Positions 8,760 through 18,667 are shown, counted from the stretch's first letter. The stretch: 64,000 bases of DNA from Solicola gregarius (GCF_025790165.1 NZ_CP094970.1:2480001-2544000); one strand, 5' to 3'. Numbers and translations: made by a program. Notes: generated by a model not told the origin, from the letters alone.

Positions 8760-8897
8760 GGCGGCTGCCAGTCGCCCACCTGCGACGGGATGTTCGTCGA
8801 CACGAGCCGGGCCGGACGCCGCCGCTATTGCATGCCGGAGCTGTGTGGCAACCGGGCGAACGTCGTCAACGTCCGCGCGTGCCAGTCGAGTCGGTAG
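8760..8897 (+). pseudogene. Remnant of a CGNR zinc-finger regulator
   Basis: Read in frame from 8760 to the TAG at 8895-8897, the 45 codons give a typical CGNR zinc-finger tail: a first Cys in TCDGMFVD, the SRAGRRRYC segment, and ELCGNRANV. These four Cys and the CGNR box are the C-terminal end of the actinobacterial CGNR/ABATE-type transcription regulators, which are normally about 180-200 aa. No start codon, RBS or N-terminal domain exists here; directly upstream is the array terminator hairpin. It is best explained as a deletion scar from an ancestral gene. Confidence 0.6.
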
Positions 8898-8907
8898 CGC
8901 CGCGGCG

Positions 8908-10374
<1,467 letters not shown>

Positions 10375-10418
10375 CTACCGTCGCCCGGATTGGGCGTGCC
10401 CCGTGCGCGTACCGAACC

Positions 10419-10616
10419 TAGTGCCCTGCGTTCGAAGTACCTCGACGTCTTTCGCCGCCCAGGCGGCGCCCCGCGGCGTTCTCGTCGTCGGAAATAGTCC
10501 CCCGGCGCTAGAGCGCCGGGAGGTGCCCCCACAAGCTATGACATTCCTCCTCGGCCTTGCGGATGCATCCACCTGGACGACGCCTTCCGTAAAGCCACTT
10601 CGAACGCAGGACACTA
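10419..10616. mobile_element. MITE-like element: 198 bp with TA-bounded terminal inverted repeats
   Basis: The 20-base ends TAGTGCCCTGCGTTCGAAGT (10419-10438) and 10597-10616 are inverted copies with one mismatch. Both end in TA, as for IS630/Tc1-type insertions that duplicate a TA target. Between them there is no transposase, only a GC hairpin (CCCGGCGCTAGAGCGCCGGG near 10502-10521). The size, TIRs and lack of coding capacity fit a non-autonomous miniature element. It fills the gap between guaB1 and the next gene and could supply promoter or terminator sequence. Without a second copy in view the assignment is tentative. Confidence 0.4.
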
Positions 10617-10626
10617 AAGTGGGCCC

Positions 10627-11226
10627 ATGAGCACGCCCACCTCGCCTCGAGATCGGATGCCGGCAGCGGCCGAGCGGTTCACGGCGACGCTGCACGCCGT
10701 TGGTGCGGACCGCTGGGATGCGCCGACTCCGTGCAGCGACTGGGACGTACGCGCACTGGTGCGGCATGTGACGTCCGAGCAGCTCTGGGCGCCGCACCTG
10801 CTTCGGGGCGAGATGCTCGAACAGGTGGGTGATCGCTACGACGGCGACGTACTCGGTGACGATCCGATCGGTGTGTGGGATGCGGCGATTGCGGGGGCGC
10901 TCGAGGCATGGCTGGTGCCCGCATCGGACGACATGTTCGTGCACGTCTCGGTCGGGCAGATCTCCGTACGCGAGTACGCCGCGCAGATGCTCGTCGACCT
11001 GACCGTGCACTGCTGGGACCTCGCCCGAGGTGCGGGTCAAGCTGTCGAGCTCGACCCCGATGCGGTCGCTGCCTCCCTCGCGTACACCGAACCCCGCGCC
11101 AGGCACGGTGGCATGGACAGCATGTTCGCGCGGCCCGTACCGATCGACTCCGCCGACCCGATCGATCGCCTGCTCGCGCTCACCGGCCGCGACCCGGCGT
11201 GGCGCGTTCCACCCGCCCACAACTAG
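10627..11226 (+). CDS. TIGR03086-family metal-binding protein (DinB/mycothiol-dependent enzyme-like)
   Basis: A 199-aa protein with the typical motifs of the TIGR03086 family: W-x-x-PTPCSDWDVRALVRHV near residues 30-50 and LTVHCWDLARG near 125-135. The His residues of these motifs (with others) form the metal site of the DinB-like four-helix bundle found in mycothiol-dependent maleylpyruvate isomerases. The cellular reaction is not known. The ATG at 10627 is preceded by the right end of the MITE-like element, which may carry its promoter. It converges on the LacI-type gene across a long palindrome. Confidence 0.8.
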   Translation: MSTPTSPRDRMPAAAERFTATLHAVGADRWDAPTPCSDWDVRALVRHVTSEQLWAPHLLRGEMLEQVGDRYDGDVLGDDPIGVWDAAIAGALEAWLVPASDDMFVHVSVGQISVREYAAQMLVDLTVHCWDLARGAGQAVELDPDAVAASLAYTEPRARHGGMDSMFARPVPIDSADPIDRLLALTGRDPAWRVPPAHN

Positions 11227-11227
11227 G

Positions 11228-11289
11228 CGCCGAGGTACGGATTCCCGCCAATAGGCGATCGCCTATTGGCGGGAATCCGTACCTCGGCG
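11228..11289. terminator. 62-bp perfect palindrome (bidirectional terminator)
   Basis: Bases 11228-11289 are a perfect palindrome of two 31-base arms centred on GCGATCGC, with no loop. It sits between convergent genes, two bases past the stop of one and 11 bases from the stop of the other, so it most likely ends both transcripts. The arm length is exceptional compared with the 10-17-bp stems elsewhere in the window. Confidence 0.7.
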
Positions 11290-11300
11290 AGAACCGCGGC

Positions 11301-12326
11301 TCAGAATCCGGTCGAGGCGCGGGCGACGAGCTCCGGGGTGAAGTTCAGCTGCCGATGGGGCTGGTCGGCGTCGTTCGCCTCGTCGAGCAGCAGCTCTGCG
11401 GCGGCGCGTCCGAGTGCGGCGCGTGGCTGTCGTACCGACGTCAGCGGTACGGCGGCGGCCGCGGCGAAGTCGATGTCGTCGAACCCGACGATCGCGAGAT
11501 CCTCCGGTACGCGCCAACCCGTCAAGATGGCGTGCTGTAGCAGGCCGAGTGCGACCAGGTCGTTGGCGCAGAATGCCGCAGTGGGGCGGCGCCTCCGCGG
11601 CATCCCGGCGAGCCGCTCGCCGGCCGCCCGCCCGTCGGCGAAGCCGAGCGCGGAGGTGGTGATCTCCACGAGGGCGTCCTCGCCCGCACCCGCCTCCTCG
11701 CATGCCATCCGGGCGCCGTCGTGCCGGTCGCGGACCTGCCCCAGCGTCTTGGGCCCGCCGATGTACGCGATCGAGGAATGTCCGAGGTCGAGCAGATGCT
11801 CGACGGCGAGCCGTCCGCCGTCGACGTCGTCGGCGGCGGCGGTCGAGAACGCGTCGTCGCCGCGGGTGCGGTCGACGATGACGAGCGGCGTCGTACGGGC
11901 GATCTCGTCGAGCAGCGGCGAGGTCGGCTCGACCGGCGTGATCAGGATGCCGTGTACCTGCTGCTGCTGGAGGTGCCGCAGATGCCGCTGCTCGCGCTCG
12001 GCATCGTTGCGACTCGCGCACAGGATGACGGACAGGTCGCGCTCGTGCGCGACGTCCTCGATGCCTTGCGCGACGTCGGTGAAGAACGGGTTGGCGACGT
12101 CGAGCATCACGTACGCGACGGTGCGGCTGTGGCCGGCGCGCAGCTGGCGGGCCGACTCGTTGCGGATGAACCCGAGCTGAGCCATCGCGTCCTCGACCCG
12201 GGCACGCGTCGTCTCGCTCACCCGATCCGGTCGGTTGAGCACGTTGGAGACGGTGCCGAGTGAGACGCCCGCGGCGGCCGCGACGTCCTTGATGGACGCC
12301 TTGCGTTGAATCGGTTGCATGGCCAT
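11301..12326 (-). CDS. LacI-family transcriptional repressor of the rhamnose region
   Basis: A 341-aa LacI/GalR regulator. The N-terminal HTH (ASIKDVAAAAGVSLGTVSNVLNR) and hinge helix precede a periplasmic-binding-protein-like sugar domain (~65-330) with VDRTRGDDAF and GFDDIDFAAA motifs. The reading frame extends upstream to 12470, but the ATG at 12326 has a GGGAGGG 8 bases away and starts just before the HTH, so it is chosen. It diverges from the rhamnose transport/catabolism operon. LacI-type operator sequences lie in the shared intergenic region and before the rhamnosidase genes, so it is probably the rhamnose-responsive repressor of both; the ligand is inferred from context. Confidence 0.85.
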   Translation of the reverse strand: MAMQPIQRKASIKDVAAAAGVSLGTVSNVLNRPDRVSETTRARVEDAMAQLGFIRNESARQLRAGHSRTVAYVMLDVANPFFTDVAQGIEDVAHERDLSVILCASRNDAEREQRHLRHLQQQQVHGILITPVEPTSPLLDEIARTTPLVIVDRTRGDDAFSTAAADDVDGGRLAVEHLLDLGHSSIAYIGGPKTLGQVRDRHDGARMACEEAGAGEDALVEITTSALGFADGRAAGERLAGMPRRRRPTAAFCANDLVALGLLQHAILTGWRVPEDLAIVGFDDIDFAAAAAVPLTSVRQPRAALGRAAAELLLDEANDADQPHRQLNFTPELVARASTGF

Positions 12327-12356
12327 CGCGAAGTCCCTCCCGCTGCGAAGTATGAC

Positions 12357-12364
12357 TGAAACGT
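12357..12364 (-). promoter_or_regulatory. LacI-type operator half site in the regulator leader
   Basis: TGAAACGT lies 31 bases upstream of the repressor's ATG and matches one arm of the operator at 12539-12550. It could serve autoregulation. Only one arm is well conserved. Confidence 0.35.
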
Positions 12365-12505
12365 AGCCAAACCGTACGTCACACGGCGATCTTTGGCGAT
12401 CTTCGTACGCGGGCCGCCGCGCGGCGACCTGCCGGCCGGCGCCTGGGTGATCGCGCCTGGAATCAGGCACTACGAGTCACAGACTCGTAACGTTCGATCG
12501 AAGGG

Positions 12506-12534
12506 TTGACGCTGTGAGCGCCGTCACCTAGGGT
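12506..12534 (+). promoter_or_regulatory. Promoter of the rhamnose operon
   Basis: A -35 box TTGACG (12506-12511), a 17-base spacer and a -10 box TAGGGT (12529-12534). The operator begins five bases after the -10 box, covering the expected start point, which fits repression by a LacI-family protein. Confidence 0.6.
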
Positions 12535-12538
12535 CGAT

Positions 12539-12550
12539 TGAAACCTTTCA
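12539..12550. promoter_or_regulatory. LacI-type operator for the rhamnose operon
   Basis: TGAAACCTTTCA has perfect inverted arms TGAAA/TTTCA. LacI-family sites are typically palindromes with a central CG; here one centre base deviates. Compare TGAATCGTTTCA at 25572-25583 before the rhamnosidase genes. Confidence 0.65.
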
Positions 12551-12613
12551 CACGATGGCCATGAGCGCGCAACGCCGATGCGATGCGCGTGAGGTACGAG
12601 CTGGGAGTCGGCG

Positions 12614-14167
12614 ATGACGAACGAGGCGAGAGCCACGCTGGTCCTGCGCGACGTCGCGAAGTCGTTCGGGGCGGTCGCCGCACTCCGCTCGGCGACGTTG
12701 GTGGTGCACCCGGGCACGATCCACGCGCTCGTCGGCGAGAACGGCGCGGGCAAGTCCACCCTGGTCAAGATCGTGGCGGGTGTCCACCGGCGTGACGGTG
12801 GCGAGTTCAGGTTCCAGGGCGACGATGTCGACTTCGACTCGACCGCGGAGTCGAAGGCCGCCGGAATCGCGGTCATCTACCAGGAGCCGACGCTGTTCCC
12901 CGATCTGTCGGTGACCGAGAACATCTTCATGGGCCGGATGCCGCACGGACGCTGGCGTCGCATCGACCGGCACGCGATGGTCGCGGAGGCAGAGGCGATC
13001 TTCGCGCGGCTCGGCGTCGACATCGATCCGCGGCGTCCCGCCCAGGGCCTGTCGATCGCCGACCAGCAGATCATCGAGATCGCCAAGGCCATCTCGCTCG
13101 ACGCGTCGCTGCTGATCATGGACGAGCCGACGGCGGCCCTGTCCGGCGTCGAGGTCGATCGTCTCTTCGCGGTTGCGAGAAGCCTGCGCGACGAAGGGCG
13201 GGCGCTCGTCTTCATCAGTCACCGGTTCGACGAGGTCTTCGAGCTGTGCGACACGGTCACGGTGCTGCGCGACGGCGCGTACATCGACACCCTCGCCGTC
13301 GACGAGACCAGCGCGGACGAAATGGTCGCGCTGATGGTCGGTCGTGAGGTGGGCGACCTCTACCCCAAGACTCCTGCGGAGTTCGGCGACGTCGTACTCG
13401 ACGTTTCGGAGCTGAGCTCCCGAGGCGTGTTCCGAGACGTCAGCTTCCAGGTACGCGCCGGAGAGATCGTCGGGCTCGCGGGTCTTGTCGGCGCGGGACG
13501 CAGCGAGATCGCGCGTGCGGTTTTCGGCATCGACTCGTACGACAGCGGGCGGGTGCGCCTGGCCGGCAAGGATGTGCCGCGGTCGAATCCCCGGTCGGCC
13601 ATCGCGGCCGGCATGGCACTCGTGCCCGAGGATCGTCGCCAACAGGGCCTTGTGACCGAGAGCTCGGTGACCCGCAACATCGCCGGGGTGATCCGGCGCC
13701 AGTTCGCGCGGGCCGGTGTGCTGACGACCGGTATGGAGAACACTGCGGCTCGCCCGTGGGCTTCGAAGCTCGAGGTGAAGACCGGCGCGCTCGACATGGC
13801 GGCGACCACGATGAGCGGCGGCAACCAGCAGAAGGTCGTCATCGCCAAGTGGCTGGCGACCGAGCCGACCCTGCTGATCATCGACGAACCGACCCGCGGC
13901 ATCGACGTGGGTACGAAGGCCGAGGTGCACCGGCTGCTGTCGGAGCTCGCCGGTCAGGGCATGGCGATCCTGATGATCTCGTCGGAGCTGCCGGAGGTGC
14001 TCGGGATGGCCGACCGGGTCGTCGTGGTGTGCGAGGGCGAGATCACGGCCGAGATCGACCGGTCGGACGCGACTCCGGAGAATGTCATGCACGCCGCCAC
14101 CCATGTGCACGGCCACGAGGCCGGTGCCAGCACGACGGACTCGTTGCAGGAAGGCGCCCGCGCATGA
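12614..14167 (+). CDS. Sugar (rhamnose) ABC importer, ATP-binding protein
   Basis: A 517-aa double-domain ATPase of the RbsA/XylG/RhaT type. The first domain has Walker A GENGAGKST (41-49) and Walker B LLIMDEP (166-172). The second has the usual degenerate P-loop LVGAGRSE (~291-298), signature SGGNQQK (401-407) and Walker B LLIIDEP (420-426). This layout belongs to carbohydrate uptake transporters of the CUT2 class, which import monosaccharides. The ATG at 12614 has GGGAG about 6 bases upstream. It starts the operon directly behind the promoter and operator, and its stop overlaps the next start (ATGA). The substrate, L-rhamnose, is inferred from the enzymes that follow. Confidence 0.9.
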   Translation: MTNEARATLVLRDVAKSFGAVAALRSATLVVHPGTIHALVGENGAGKSTLVKIVAGVHRRDGGEFRFQGDDVDFDSTAESKAAGIAVIYQEPTLFPDLSVTENIFMGRMPHGRWRRIDRHAMVAEAEAIFARLGVDIDPRRPAQGLSIADQQIIEIAKAISLDASLLIMDEPTAALSGVEVDRLFAVARSLRDEGRALVFISHRFDEVFELCDTVTVLRDGAYIDTLAVDETSADEMVALMVGREVGDLYPKTPAEFGDVVLDVSELSSRGVFRDVSFQVRAGEIVGLAGLVGAGRSEIARAVFGIDSYDSGRVRLAGKDVPRSNPRSAIAAGMALVPEDRRQQGLVTESSVTRNIAGVIRRQFARAGVLTTGMENTAARPWASKLEVKTGALDMAATTMSGGNQQKVVIAKWLATEPTLLIIDEPTRGIDVGTKAEVHRLLSELAGQGMAILMISSELPEVLGMADRVVVVCEGEITAEIDRSDATPENVMHAATHVHGHEAGASTTDSLQEGARA

Positions 14168-15192
14168 GCGAGACCCTCGTCAAGCCGTCGGAGGCATCAC
14201 CGTTGCAGCGCGCGGTCGGCGGCGCATTGCGCTCGCGCGAGATCGCGGTGTTCGCCGTGCTCGTGGTGCTGATCGTGGTCGCAACGGTCAAGAGCAACAG
14301 CTTCCTGTTCGGCGGAGACGGCTGGCGGGACCTCCTCGTCACGCCGGCGATCCTGCTGGTGCTGGCCGCGGGACAGACGATGGTGATCGTCACCCGCAAC
14401 GTCGACCTGTCGGTCGGCTCGACGCTGGGCCTCACCGCGTACCTCACCGGTCGGCTGTTCGTCGACCAGCCGAGTCTGCCGATCGTCGTGGTGTTCCTGA
14501 TCGGCATCGCCTTCGGCGGCCTGCTCGGACTCGTGAACGGCATTCTGGTCGCCGGGTTCCGCGTGCCGGCGCTGGTCATCACACTCGGCACCCTCTACAT
14601 CTACCGCGGCGTGTTCCTGGAGTGGGCCGGCAGCGACCGGATCAACCCGTCCGACATGCCCAGTGGGTTCCTGAGCCTCGGTACGAAGCAGATTCTCACC
14701 ATCCCCGTTCTGACGATCATCGCGTTGCTCGTGATTGCGGCCGTCGGCTACTACCTCCACACCGCGCGCGGCGGACGCGAGATGTACGCGATCGGTTCCG
14801 ACCCGGACGCCGCGACCCTGTACGGCCTCGCAGTGACCAAGCGGGTGGTCTGGGCGTTCGTCATCTGCGGCGCCCTCGCCGGGCTTGCCGGGGTGTTCTA
14901 CGCCGCGCGCTACGGCACGATCAGCTCGGGCGCCGGCCGCAACCTCGAGCTCGAGGCGGTCGCCGCGGCGGTGATCGGGGGTGTCGCCATCTTCGGTGGC
15001 AGCGGCACGGTTTGGGGCGCGGCGATCGGCGCGTTCCTGCTCGTCACGATCGACCGGGTGCTCCCGATCCTCGGCATCCCCGACTTCTGGCAACGCGCGG
15101 TCGTCGGAGCGCTGATCATCGGCGCCATCGTGCTCGACCGGGTGCTCTCGGCAAGACAGGAACGAGCGTTGATCGAGGCGAGGGACCGATGA
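14164..15192 (+). CDS. Sugar (rhamnose) ABC importer, permease 1
   Basis: A 342-aa CUT2-class permease with about 9-10 hydrophobic segments and the family motif TRNVDLSVGSTLGL near residue 80 plus the conserved GGVAIFGGSGTVWGA stretch near 280. It corresponds in position to RhaP/RbsC-like subunits. The start codon overlaps the ATPase stop by ATGA and its own stop overlaps the next ATG, so translation is coupled. It should form a heterodimeric channel with the next gene product in the cytoplasmic membrane. Confidence 0.88.
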   Translation: MSETLVKPSEASPLQRAVGGALRSREIAVFAVLVVLIVVATVKSNSFLFGGDGWRDLLVTPAILLVLAAGQTMVIVTRNVDLSVGSTLGLTAYLTGRLFVDQPSLPIVVVFLIGIAFGGLLGLVNGILVAGFRVPALVITLGTLYIYRGVFLEWAGSDRINPSDMPSGFLSLGTKQILTIPVLTIIALLVIAAVGYYLHTARGGREMYAIGSDPDAATLYGLAVTKRVVWAFVICGALAGLAGVFYAARYGTISSGAGRNLELEAVAAAVIGGVAIFGGSGTVWGAAIGAFLLVTIDRVLPILGIPDFWQRAVVGALIIGAIVLDRVLSARQERALIEARDR

Positions 15193-16295
15193 GCATGACC
15201 ACGATCGACGAAGCGGTAAACGAGCGTACGTACGCCGACTACTCGCGACCCTTGCTGTGGCGCGTCTTCATGACCCGCGAGTTCGCGATCATCGCGCTGC
15301 TCGTCCTGGTGTACTTCTACGCGTACGGCAACGTTGCGAACTTCGACGGCCCGCTGACGCTGTACTACCTGTTCCTCGACATGGCGCCGATCATGCTGAT
15401 CGCGCTGCCGATGACACTCGTCATCATCACCGGCGAGATCGACCTGTCGGTGGCCAGCATCATGGGTCTCACCAGCGTGATGCTCGGCATCGGGTACCAC
15501 GACTTCGGGCTGTCGATGCCGCTTGCGATCGTCCTCGCGCTCGTCGTCGGCACGGTCTGTGGTGCGATCAACGGCTTCCTGGTCGCGTACGTCGGTCTCC
15601 CCTCGCTCGCGGTGACGATCGGCAGCATGGCGCTGTTCCGCGGCATCGCCGTCGGACTCCTCGGTACGGAGGCGATCACCGACTTCGACGAGAAGTGGAC
15701 CGATCTCGCGACCCAGCGAATCGGCGGAGACAGCAGCTATCCGGTGATCCTCATCGCGTTCGTCGTTCTTGCGATCGCGTTCGCGATCCTGCTGCACTTC
15801 TCGACGTTCGGGCGCGGGGTCTACGAGATCGGCCTGAACGACCAGACCGCGAGGTTCACCGGCGTCAAGGTCGAGCGGACGAAGTTCTGTCTCTTCCTCC
15901 TCGCCGGTGTTGTCTCCGGGTTCGCCGGCATCTTCTACACCCTGCGGTACGGCAGCGCGCGCGGCGACAACGCGGAGTTCTATGAACTGCAGGTGATCGC
16001 GGCCGTGCTGCTGGGTGGGGTGTCCATCTTCGGCGGCAGGGGCGCCTTGCACGGCGTGATCGCGGGCGTTCTGCTGATCGGCGTCGTGTCGAGCGCCCTT
16101 CGGCTGGAGAACGTGTCGACCAACATCACCAACATCGTGATCGGCGGGCTGCTCGTGCTGTCCGTCATCTCCGGGAGCGTCCTGTCGTCGGTATCGAACC
16201 TGCGACAGCGTCGCGCGGCGCGGGCGAGGGCGCCAGTCAAGGCCTCACATCGATCGGGCCAGCCCGACGACGGTGAGAAGGCTGCCAGCGAGTAA
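15189..16295 (+). CDS. Sugar (rhamnose) ABC importer, permease 2
   Basis: A 368-aa CUT2-class permease related to RhaQ, with the motifs TGEIDLSVASIMGL and GGVSIFGGRGALHG in the same places as its partner. The hydrophobic core ends near residue 335 and a basic, Arg/Ala-rich cytoplasmic tail of ~30 residues follows. The ATG at 15189 overlaps the stop of permease 1. The next gene, the binding protein, follows after 51 bases. Confidence 0.88.
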   Translation: MSMTTIDEAVNERTYADYSRPLLWRVFMTREFAIIALLVLVYFYAYGNVANFDGPLTLYYLFLDMAPIMLIALPMTLVIITGEIDLSVASIMGLTSVMLGIGYHDFGLSMPLAIVLALVVGTVCGAINGFLVAYVGLPSLAVTIGSMALFRGIAVGLLGTEAITDFDEKWTDLATQRIGGDSSYPVILIAFVVLAIAFAILLHFSTFGRGVYEIGLNDQTARFTGVKVERTKFCLFLLAGVVSGFAGIFYTLRYGSARGDNAEFYELQVIAAVLLGGVSIFGGRGALHGVIAGVLLIGVVSSALRLENVSTNITNIVIGGLLVLSVISGSVLSSVSNLRQRRAARARAPVKASHRSGQPDDGEKAASE

Positions 16296-16346
16296 CCAAC
16301 GCGGATCCCAATAACGCGGAGTCCATCAAAGGAAAGGCAACAAACC

Positions 16347-17378
16347 ATGAAGATCTCGAATCGGCCCCTCGCCGCGTTCGCCGGACTGGCGTTGGCAGCG
16401 AGCATCGGGCTCACCGCGTGCGGTGGCGACGACGACGGAGGCTCGGGCGGCAGCGGCGGTGACGGAGGTGGCGACATCACCTTCCTGCCGAAGAACCTCG
16501 GCAACCCGTACTTCGACGCCAGCACCACGGGAGGCGAGAAGGCGGCCGACGAGTTCGGCGGGTCGATCGAAGAGGTCGGGCCGGACCAGGCGACCCCGGA
16601 CTCCCAGGTGTCGTTCATCAACACCGCTGCCCAGCAGGGCGTCGGTGCACTGGTCGTTTCCGCCAACGACCCGACCGCGATCTGCGACGCACTGAACGAG
16701 GCACGCGACGCCGGGGTGAAGGTGGTCACCTTCGACTCCGACACCGATCCCGAGTGCCGCGACGTCTTCGTGAGCCAGGCCGACGCCGAGGGAATTGCCA
16801 AGAAGCAGGTCGAGCTGATCGCCGAGCAGATCGGCGAGTCGGGTGAGATCGCGATCCTGTCGGCCGCCGCGAACGCGACGAACCAGAACGAGTGGATCAA
16901 GCTGATGGAGGAGGACCTCGCGGCGAACTACCCGGACATCGAGCTGGTCGACACCGTCTACGGCGACGACGACGACCAGAAGTCGTTCGACCAGACCGCG
17001 GCCCTGCTTTCGAAGCACCCGAACCTCAAGGGCATCGTCTCGCCCACCACGGTCGGCATCGCGGCCGCGGCCCGGTATCTGTCGACGTCGGAGTACAAGG
17101 GCAAGGTCGCACTGACCGGGCTCGGAACGCCCAACCAGATGCGCGAGTTCGTCAAGGACGGCACGGTCACCGAGTTCGCACTGTGGAACCCCGAGGACCT
17201 CGGCTACCTGGCCGCCTACACCGCGAACGCCCTGATCGAGGGTGACATCAGCGGCGAAGAGGGCGACTCGTTCGAGGCGGGCGACCTGGGTTCGTACAAG
17301 GTCGGGGCCGACAACGTCGTCGTACTCGGTGAGCCGTTCGTGTTCAGCAAGAAGAACATCGACGACTTCGACTTCTAG
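16347..17378 (+). CDS. rhaS: Rhamnose ABC importer substrate-binding lipoprotein
   Basis: A 343-aa lipoprotein with a signal peptide ending in the lipobox LTAC (Cys25), then a flexible Gly/Asp/Ser linker and a type-I periplasmic-binding fold starting at ITFLPKNLGNPYFD. The sequence follows the RhaS rhamnose-binding proteins (NPYFD, DSDTDPECRD and the QKSFDQTAALLSKHPNLKGI type regions). Anchored on the outer face of the membrane, it hands sugar to the two permeases. AAAGGAAAGG at about 16329-16338 is the RBS. It is probably expressed most in the operon, and the 110-base gap after it is the largest within the operon. Confidence 0.88.
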   Translation: MKISNRPLAAFAGLALAASIGLTACGGDDDGGSGGSGGDGGGDITFLPKNLGNPYFDASTTGGEKAADEFGGSIEEVGPDQATPDSQVSFINTAAQQGVGALVVSANDPTAICDALNEARDAGVKVVTFDSDTDPECRDVFVSQADAEGIAKKQVELIAEQIGESGEIAILSAAANATNQNEWIKLMEEDLAANYPDIELVDTVYGDDDDQKSFDQTAALLSKHPNLKGIVSPTTVGIAAAARYLSTSEYKGKVALTGLGTPNQMREFVKDGTVTEFALWNPEDLGYLAAYTANALIEGDISGEEGDSFEAGDLGSYKVGADNVVVLGEPFVFSKKNIDDFDF

Positions 17379-17414
17379 GCAATGTCTGCGTCGTACGCGG
17401 GAACGGGGAGCGAG

Positions 17415-17492
17415 ATGCGCTACTCCCCCTTCCTGCGCGACGACGGCAGGTTGGGCCGCGTCCCCGAACACCATCGATCCGAAGAGAAATGA
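17415..17492 (+). CDS. Possible 25-aa leader peptide before rhaI
   Basis: A short frame, ATG 17415 to TGA 17490-17492, is preceded by GGGGAG (17405-17410) and overlaps the rhaI start ATGA-style. It encodes a charged peptide beginning MRYSPFLRDD. The RBS and overlap suggest translational coupling into rhaI, whose own RBS is weak. A rhamnose mutarotase gene (rhaM) might be expected here, but the peptide is too short and shows no clear similarity to one. Confidence 0.3.
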   Translation: MRYSPFLRDDGRLGRVPEHHRSEEK

Positions 17493-18667
17493 CCATGACG
17501 AGTTTTACGCAGATCGCCCCACTCCTCGAGGGCCAGGCGATCGAGGTTCCGTCGTGGGCGTACGGCAACTCGGGCACCCGCTTCAAGGTGTTCGGCTCAC
17601 CGGGCACCCCACGTACCGTCGAGGAGAAGGTCGCGGATGCGGCCACCGTGCACCGTTTCACCGGCCTTGCTCCTGCTGTCTCGTTGCACATCCCGTGGGA
17701 TCTTGTCGACGACTACACCGCGCTGCGTGCGTACGCCGGAGAGCTCGGTGTCTCGATCGGCACGATCAACTCGAACACGTTCCAGGACGACGACTACAAG
17801 CTCGGTGCGCTCACCCATGTCGACCGTAAGGTGCGGCAGAAGGCGATCGACCACCACTTCGAGTGCATCGACGTGATGAATGCGACCGGCTCGCGTGATC
17901 TGAAGATCTGGCTGGCCGAGGGCAGCAACTATCCGGGCCAGGGCGATATTCGCGGTCGGCAGGACCGCCTCGCGCAGAGTCTGCAGACGATCTACGCGCG
18001 GCTGTCCGATGACCAGCGGCTGGTGCTGGAGTACAAGTTCTTCGAGCCCGCCTTCTACCACACCGATGTGCCGGACTGGGGCACGTCGTACACGCAGGTG
18101 GCCGCCCTCGGCGACCGCGCGATGGTGTGCTTGGACACCGGGCATCACGCGCCGGGCACCAACGTCGAGTTCATCGTCGCGCAGCTACTGCGGCTGGGGA
18201 AGCTCGGTTCGTTCGACTTCAACAGCAGGTTCTACGCGGACGACGACCTGATCGTCGGCGCTGCCGACCCCTTCCAGCTGTTCCGGATCATCTTCGAGGT
18301 GATTCGCGGTGGCGGGTACGCGCCGTCGAACCCGGACAGCGAGGTCGCGTTCATGCTCGACCAGTGCCACAACATCGAGGACAAGATCCCCGGCCAGATC
18401 CGGTCGGTGCTCAATGTCCAGGAGATGACGGCGCGTGCGCTGCTCGTCGACCGCGATGCGCTCACCGCGGCACAGGAGTCCGGTGACGTGCTCGGCGCCA
18501 ACGGGATCTTCATGGACGCCTTCTACACCGACGTACGCCCGGACCTCGCCGCCTGGCGGGAGACGCGCGGGCTGCCCGCGGACCCGATGCGGGCGTACGC
18601 CGAGAGCGGCTACCAGCAACAGATCGAGGCGGACCGCGTCGGCGGTACGCAGGCAGGGTGGAACTGA
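17489..18667 (+). CDS. rhaI: L-rhamnose isomerase
   Basis: A 392-aa enzyme of the RhaI type (the Pseudomonas/Bacillus-like class, distinct from E. coli RhaA). It converts L-rhamnose to L-rhamnulose. Metal and substrate motifs are visible: the LEYKFFEPAFYHTDVPDW block, CLDTGHH and FDFNSRFYADDDL supply the Glu/Asp/His ligands of the divalent metal pair in a TIM barrel. ATG codons at 17489 and 17495 are both possible; GAAGAG lies just upstream. Its stop overlaps the next start (TGATG), so it is co-translated with the aldolase. Confidence 0.93.
   Translation: MTMTSFTQIAPLLEGQAIEVPSWAYGNSGTRFKVFGSPGTPRTVEEKVADAATVHRFTGLAPAVSLHIPWDLVDDYTALRAYAGELGVSIGTINSNTFQDDDYKLGALTHVDRKVRQKAIDHHFECIDVMNATGSRDLKIWLAEGSNYPGQGDIRGRQDRLAQSLQTIYARLSDDQRLVLEYKFFEPAFYHTDVPDWGTSYTQVAALGDRAMVCLDTGHHAPGTNVEFIVAQLLRLGKLGSFDFNSRFYADDDLIVGAADPFQLFRIIFEVIRGGGYAPSNPDSEVAFMLDQCHNIEDKIPGQIRSVLNVQEMTARALLVDRDALTAAQESGDVLGANGIFMDAFYTDVRPDLAAWRETRGLPADPMRAYAESGYQQQIEADRVGGTQAGWN

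Noticed and set aside
10403-10630. Short plus-strand frame running through the TA-bounded element
   Set aside because: There is no ribosome-binding site, the sequence spans the inverted repeat ends, and it overlaps the start of the following gene.
12326-12470. Upstream extension of the LacI-family gene to 12470
   Set aside because: The extra 48 residues are Arg-rich with no similarity to the family, run through the operator half site, and lack an RBS, while ATG 12326 has GGGAGGG.
17379-17488. Rhamnose mutarotase gene (rhaM) between rhaS and rhaI
   Set aside because: The gap is only 110 bases and the 25-aa frame shows no clear match to the ~105-aa mutarotase.
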